A stretch of 9,191 nucleotides of DNA from Hydrogenothermaceae bacterium (GTDB lineage: Bacteria; Aquificota; Aquificia; Aquificales; Hydrogenothermaceae): contig JALSPY010000202.1 in the NCBI GenBank assembly GCA_026985705.1, positions 1-9,191 on the forward strand, given 5' to 3'. This document shows, one piece after another, positions 6,579 to 9,191 of the stretch. Positions within the stretch are counted from its first letter, which is position 1. The number at the start of each line of letters is the position of its first letter. The translations under genes were made by a program, and so were the position numbers. The notes under the pieces were generated by a model. It was not told the DNA's origin, searched no databases, and saw only the letters and a program-made list of their open reading frames with translations.

Positions 6579-6993
6579 CTATCTCCAACCTACTGAAAAA
6601 GAAAGGTATTTCTACACTTGCACTTTCCGGGCTATCAGAGCCATGAACTGCATTCTCACCAACATTAGAACCGTACAGTTTTCTTAAAGTCCCCTCTTCA
6701 GCTTTGGCTGGGTCTGTAGCTCCCATTATTTTTCTTATTTCTGATATAGCATTTTCACCTTCCCAAACCATAGCAACTATAGGTCCTGAAGACATAAACT
6801 CACATAGCTCTTCATAAAAGGGTCTGTCTTTATGAACTATGTAAAACTGTTTAGCCTGCTCCTTTGTTAATCTAAGTTTCTTTAAAGCAACTAATTTAAA
6901 TCCTTTTTCTTGAACATGAGCTATTATTTTCCCTTCTACTCCCTTTCTAACAGCATCAGGTTTAATTAACATTAAAGTTCTCTCTACTGCCAT
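6571..6993 (-). CDS. ndk: Nucleoside diphosphate kinase
   Basis: The 140-residue enzyme moves the gamma-phosphate from ATP to NDPs through a phospho-histidine, balancing NTP and dNTP pools in the cytosol. It is full length for the family. Visible are TLMLIKPDAV with the catalytic Lys 11, the substrate-binding Arg 87 and Thr 93 (IRKIMGATDP), Arg 104 (GTLRKLYG), and NAVHGSD with the phosphorylated His 117. The C-terminus FFFSRLEIVE is typical of bacterial Ndk. The ATG at 6993 has an AAAGGAGG ribosome site about 11 bases upstream. The gene follows argF by 40 bases on the same strand and overlaps the DUF4149 gene by 8 bases, so the three are probably one transcript. All key residues are present. 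Confidence 0.98.
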   Translation of the reverse strand: MAVERTLMLIKPDAVRKGVEGKIIAHVQEKGFKLVALKKLRLTKEQAKQFYIVHKDRPFYEELCEFMSSGPIVAMVWEGENAISEIRKIMGATDPAKAEEGTLRKLYGSNVGENAVHGSDSPESASVEIPFFFSRLEIVE

Positions 6994-7033
6994 CTAATAG
7001 AGTTCCTCCTTTAAAAATTTTTACTTAAATCAA

Positions 7034-7951
7034 TTATACCAATGAATTGAATAAAAAGCTCATTAATGCTTTTTGTGAGTGTAATCTGTTTTCTGCTTCT
7101 TCAAAGATAACATCTGCAAACTCTTCAAAGACTTCTTCTGTTATCTCTTCTCCCTTATGTGCAGGTAAACAATGCATAACTATTGCATTATTACTTGCTT
7201 TTTTCACAAGAGATTTATCAATTCTAAAATTTTTAAATGCCTTTTTTCTATCCTCTGTATCTTCCTGTCCCATGCTTACCCAAACATCAGTGTATAGTAT
7301 ATCTGCATCTTTGACTGCTTCTTCAGGGTCATTTATTATCTCTATATTAGCACCTGTATTCTTTGCCAAATCTAAAGCCTCTTTTACTGCCTTTCCATTT
7401 GGTTCATATCCTTCAGGAGTGGCAACAGTTATATTTAATCCCATTAAACCACCTGCTATTAACCATGTATTAGCCATATTGTTTCCATCACCTATGTATG
7501 CCAGTTTTAAACCTTCTATCTTTCCAAATCTCTCATAAATAGTCTGTAAATCTGCTAAAACTTGACAGGGATGTAGGTAATCAGTTAAAGCATTTATAAC
7601 TGGAATACTTCCATATTTAGCTAACTCTTCAACTTCATTATGGGAGTATGTTCTTATAACTATTCCGTCTAAATATCTTGATAAAACTCTTGCAGTGTCT
7701 TTTATATCTTCATTTCTACTTAGTTGAGTTGTTATTCCACTTATATATAAAGGTTGTCCTCCCATCTGATAAATACCAACTTCAAAGGAAACTCTGGTTC
7801 TAGTTGATTGTTTCATAAATATTAAACCTATTGATTTTCCCTTTAATGACTGGTCTTTAAACTTATCTTTTTTTAAATCTATTGCATACTCTATTATTTT
7901 ATAAATTTCTTCTCTAGTTAAATCTGAAATATTTAAAAAATCTCTTTTCAT
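7034..7951 (-). CDS. argF: Ornithine carbamoyltransferase
   Basis: This enzyme joins carbamoyl phosphate and ornithine to give citrulline and phosphate in arginine biosynthesis (cytosol, trimeric in the family). The 305 residues are full length. Signature sites are all visible: STRTR (49-53) for carbamoyl phosphate, HPCQ (127-130), DVWVSMGQE (222-230) for ornithine, and HCLP (260-263) with the catalytic Cys 261. The SMG and HCLP motifs distinguish it from aspartate carbamoyltransferase, so the substrate call is firm. No neighbouring arg gene marks it as catabolic; the biosynthetic role is inferred. The ATG at 7951 has an AGGAGG site (7962-7967) 10 bases upstream. The 119-base gap after sodN could hold its own promoter, but I see no convincing -35/-10 pair and no ARG-box-like operator that I would defend. 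Confidence 0.98.
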   Translation of the reverse strand: MKRDFLNISDLTREEIYKIIEYAIDLKKDKFKDQSLKGKSIGLIFMKQSTRTRVSFEVGIYQMGGQPLYISGITTQLSRNEDIKDTARVLSRYLDGIVIRTYSHNEVEELAKYGSIPVINALTDYLHPCQVLADLQTIYERFGKIEGLKLAYIGDGNNMANTWLIAGGLMGLNITVATPEGYEPNGKAVKEALDLAKNTGANIEIINDPEEAVKDADILYTDVWVSMGQEDTEDRKKAFKNFRIDKSLVKKASNNAIVMHCLPAHKGEEITEEVFEEFADVIFEEAENRLHSQKALMSFLFNSLV

Positions 7952-8070
7952 AAAAAAAATACCTCCTCTAAAAATGTATAAAAAAGATTTAATAATCTGA
8001 AGTGGTAATTAAATTTTAACCTATAGATGTAATTAAATGAAAGAAAAAAGAAAAGATTTATCTGTGGGAA

Positions 8071-8547
8071 TTAATGTTTATGTTTTTTATCTTTGAAATA
8101 AACTTTTTCAAATTCAGATAAAACCTTTCGCATCTCTTTTACAACTTTTGTATCTACACTCTGTTTAGATTTCATTACTAAGAAGTTTAATCTGTTTAGC
8201 AACTCTAATTTTTTAAGATATGCTTCATATCTATCTTTATCCTCAGGATTTACAGGTTTAACTCTTTGAGTAAAGAAGTATTGCCATATTATATTCTGAA
8301 TTTTTTTAGCATGCTCTTCTTTGTTATCTATCCACCTTACAATCTGATTAATAGATAATGGGTCTTTATTTTTAGACAATTCTTGAATAGCAATCATCGA
8401 TTTTTCTATTGTGTCTATGTACTCTTCAATTTGGTGAATTCTTAAATCATCATGATAAATTCCACAGGGTATTTCACAATGGGCAAAACTTTTTTGACTG
8501 TTTAAGAGCAAGAAAACTGCTAAAATTCCTAGAAAAGTTTTTTTCAT
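8071..8547 (-). CDS. sodN: Nickel superoxide dismutase with export signal
   Basis: Converts superoxide to oxygen and hydrogen peroxide using nickel. The 158-residue precursor has a clear Sec-type signal peptide: MKKT, a hydrophobic core (5-15) and a likely cleavage site after SFA (20-22). The next residues are HCEIPCGIY, which match the nickel-hook HCxxPCGxY exactly: His 1, Cys 2, Cys 6 and Tyr 9 of the mature enzyme. Further Ni-SOD hallmarks follow, notably NQIVRWIDNKEEHA (67-80) with the conserved Arg and the KEEHA helix, and a later WQYFF segment. The mature length of about 136 is a little above the roughly 117 of Streptomyces Ni-SOD, and the C-terminus is Lys/His-rich. The ATG at 8547 has AGGAGG (8554-8559) 6 bases upstream. 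The gene is divergent from hom. No sodX-type maturation protease gene is seen in the window; signal peptidase could expose His 1 instead. Confidence 0.95.
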   Translation of the reverse strand: MKKTFLGILAVFLLLNSQKSFAHCEIPCGIYHDDLRIHQIEEYIDTIEKSMIAIQELSKNKDPLSINQIVRWIDNKEEHAKKIQNIIWQYFFTQRVKPVNPEDKDRYEAYLKKLELLNRLNFLVMKSKQSVDTKVVKEMRKVLSEFEKVYFKDKKHKH

Positions 8548-8661
8548 TTGAAACCTCCTGTTAAAGATTTTTTACATTTATTAAAAATTATTAAATACAA
8601 AATTTTAATGTTCTGTATCAGCTTCAACTTTTTATGAAGTTATACATGTTAAAAATAATTT

Positions 8662-8692
8662 TTAAAATCAAATCTTATATTTTGTTTATAAT
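8662..8692 (+). promoter_or_regulatory. Probable hom promoter
   Basis: A perfect -10 TATAAT lies at 8687-8692, 37 bases before the start codon. The best -35 is TTAAAA (8662-8667) with a long 19-base spacer, so the -10 is the convincing part. Such boxes also arise by chance in AT-rich DNA. Confidence 0.4.
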
Positions 8693-8715
8693 TGAATTGA
8701 AAGTTAACAATTTTC

Positions 8716-8721
8716 AGGAGG
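8716..8721 (+). promoter_or_regulatory. Ribosome binding site fixing the TTG start of hom
   Basis: A perfect AGGAGG lies 8 bases before the TTG at 8730. An in-frame TGA at 8724-8726 rules out any earlier start. The other TTG at 8723 is in a frame that stops after six codons. Confidence 0.8.
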
Positions 8722-8729
8722 ATTGAGTA

Positions 8730-9191
8730 TTGGAAGTTTCTAAAGAGATAAATGTTGCAATTGTTGGATATGGGGTTGTTGGTAATGGTGTGGCAAAAAT
8801 TTTGGAAGAGGAGAAGGAAATTATTCTAAAGAGAAGTGGTATTAAGATTAATCTGAAAAAGGTTTTTACTAGAAACTGGAATAAAAAATTTCCTTATCCA
8901 CTACCAGATGAAAAAAAGGCTTACTCTTTAGATGAAATATTAGATGATAAAGATATAGATATAGTTGTAGAGCTTGTTGGTGGTTTAGACTTTCCTTACA
9001 AACTTATTAAGGAATGTATAAATAGAGGAAAACATATAATAACCGCAAATAAGCATCTTTTAGCGGAAAAAGGTAAAGAGATTTTTTCACTTGCAGAGAA
9101 AAAAAATATAAGAATTGGTTTTGAGGGAGCAGTAGCAGGTGGAATACCAATAATTAAGGCTTTAAGGGAAAGTTTAGTTGGTAATAGAATA
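8730..9191 (+). CDS. hom: Homoserine dehydrogenase, partial (C-terminus off the right edge)
   Basis: Reduces aspartate semialdehyde to homoserine with NAD(P)H, the branch point to threonine, methionine and isoleucine. Only the first 154 residues are in the window; family members of this type are usually above 400 residues, often with a C-terminal ACT domain. Visible are the nucleotide-binding INVAIVGYGVVGNGV (7-21) with GxGxxG, ELVGG (81-85), the TANKHLLAEKG stretch (105-115) with the conserved Asn-Lys, and FEGAVAGGIPII (131-142), which begins the catalytic domain. The start is TTG, the only possible start after an in-frame TGA, with a perfect AGGAGG upstream. It is the only plus-strand gene here, divergent from sodN. 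Annotation is firm for the visible part; the presence of an ACT domain cannot be judged. Confidence 0.95.
   Translation, partial: MEVSKEINVAIVGYGVVGNGVAKILEEEKEIILKRSGIKINLKKVFTRNWNKKFPYPLPDEKKAYSLDEILDDKDIDIVVELVGGLDFPYKLIKECINRGKHIITANKHLLAEKGKEIFSLAEKKNIRIGFEGAVAGGIPIIKALRESLVGNRI

Larger units (their letters stand above)
8548..8729. promoter_or_regulatory. Divergent intergenic region between sodN and hom
   Basis: This very AT-rich 182-base gap must hold the start signals for both genes. It contains the sodN ribosome site (8554-8559), the hom ribosome site (8716-8721), a TATAAT box for hom, and an imperfectly placed inverted repeat CTTCA-8 bases-TGAAG (8622-8639). The minus strand has TTGAAG at 8622-8627 as a possible sodN -35, but no good -10 at the right distance. 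I see no RNA gene, riboswitch or convincing metal-regulator operator. Confidence 0.5.

Noticed and set aside
7047..7538. Plus-strand open frame opposite argF
   Set aside because: It is a shadow of the fully conserved ornithine carbamoyltransferase on the minus strand.
7980..7999. Minus-strand hairpin AGATT-ATTA-AATCT followed by a T run, a possible terminator between sodN and argF
   Set aside because: The stem has only five pairs and almost no GC, too weak to call as a terminator, especially in a thermophile.
6052..8609. Exact 14-base repeat TACAAAATTTTAAT at 6052-6065 and 8596-8609, upstream of the HAMP gene and of sodN
   Set aside because: With this base composition about one 14-base match is expected by chance among all position pairs in 9 kb, and the two sites sit at different distances from their genes.
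8580..8609. Inverted repeat ATTAAAA ... TTTTAAT in the sodN leader
   Set aside because: It is pure A/T with a 16-base spacer, in a region where such repeats are common by chance; it does not match a metal-regulator operator that I know.
1..9191. CRISPR array, tRNA, rRNA, insertion sequence or phage genes
   Set aside because: I looked for regular repeats, cloverleaf-like GC-rich blocks, transposase motifs and terminal inverted repeats and saw none.

Overview
This AT-rich window (by eye, roughly two thirds A+T or more) carries eleven genes and no gene-free stretch above about 180 bases. Ten genes lie on the minus strand and one, at the right edge, on the plus strand. The gene mix suggests a thermophilic bacterium of the Aquificota, perhaps Hydrogenothermaceae: low GC, Lys/Glu/Ile-rich proteins, strong AGGAGG ribosome sites, and a MglA/CvnD-type GTPase with a roadblock partner. 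This placement is inference from style, not from a marker gene.

Right part (about 6050-9191): a plus-strand homoserine dehydrogenase gene (hom, cut by the window end) is divergent from a minus-strand gene for an exported nickel superoxide dismutase (sodN). Downstream of sodN on the minus strand come argF (ornithine carbamoyltransferase), ndk (nucleoside diphosphate kinase) and a DUF4149-type membrane protein whose TTG start overlaps the end of ndk by 8 bases. These are mostly housekeeping functions plus oxygen defence.

Centre (about 2035-5973): five co-directional, closely spaced genes form the most interesting part. In transcription order they encode (1) a tiny two-helix membrane protein ending in a HAMP domain, with no output domain; (2) a 605-residue protein with a small globular N-terminal domain, about 370 residues of Lys/Glu-rich linker carrying repeated hydrophobic-acidic motifs, and a small conserved-looking C-terminal module; (3) a 120-residue roadblock/LC7 protein; (4) a DUF4388 protein with a winged-helix-like module and a basic amphipathic tail; and (5) a small Ras-like GTPase with the FGTPGQ switch seen in Streptomyces conservon CvnD proteins. 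The set resembles a rewired conservon (HAMP sensor / roadblock / adaptor / GTPase) in which the histidine-kinase-like part of CvnA and the DUF742 protein are missing, while a HAMP-only protein, a long disordered scaffold and a DUF4388 protein are present. A membrane-to-GTPase signalling or polarity role is inferred.

Left part (1-1949): two adjacent minus-strand genes, 6 bases apart, encode unrecognised proteins that each have one N-terminal membrane helix and a large, probably periplasmic domain. The second runs off the left edge. They lie 85 bases downstream of the GTPase gene and may or may not belong to the same transcript.
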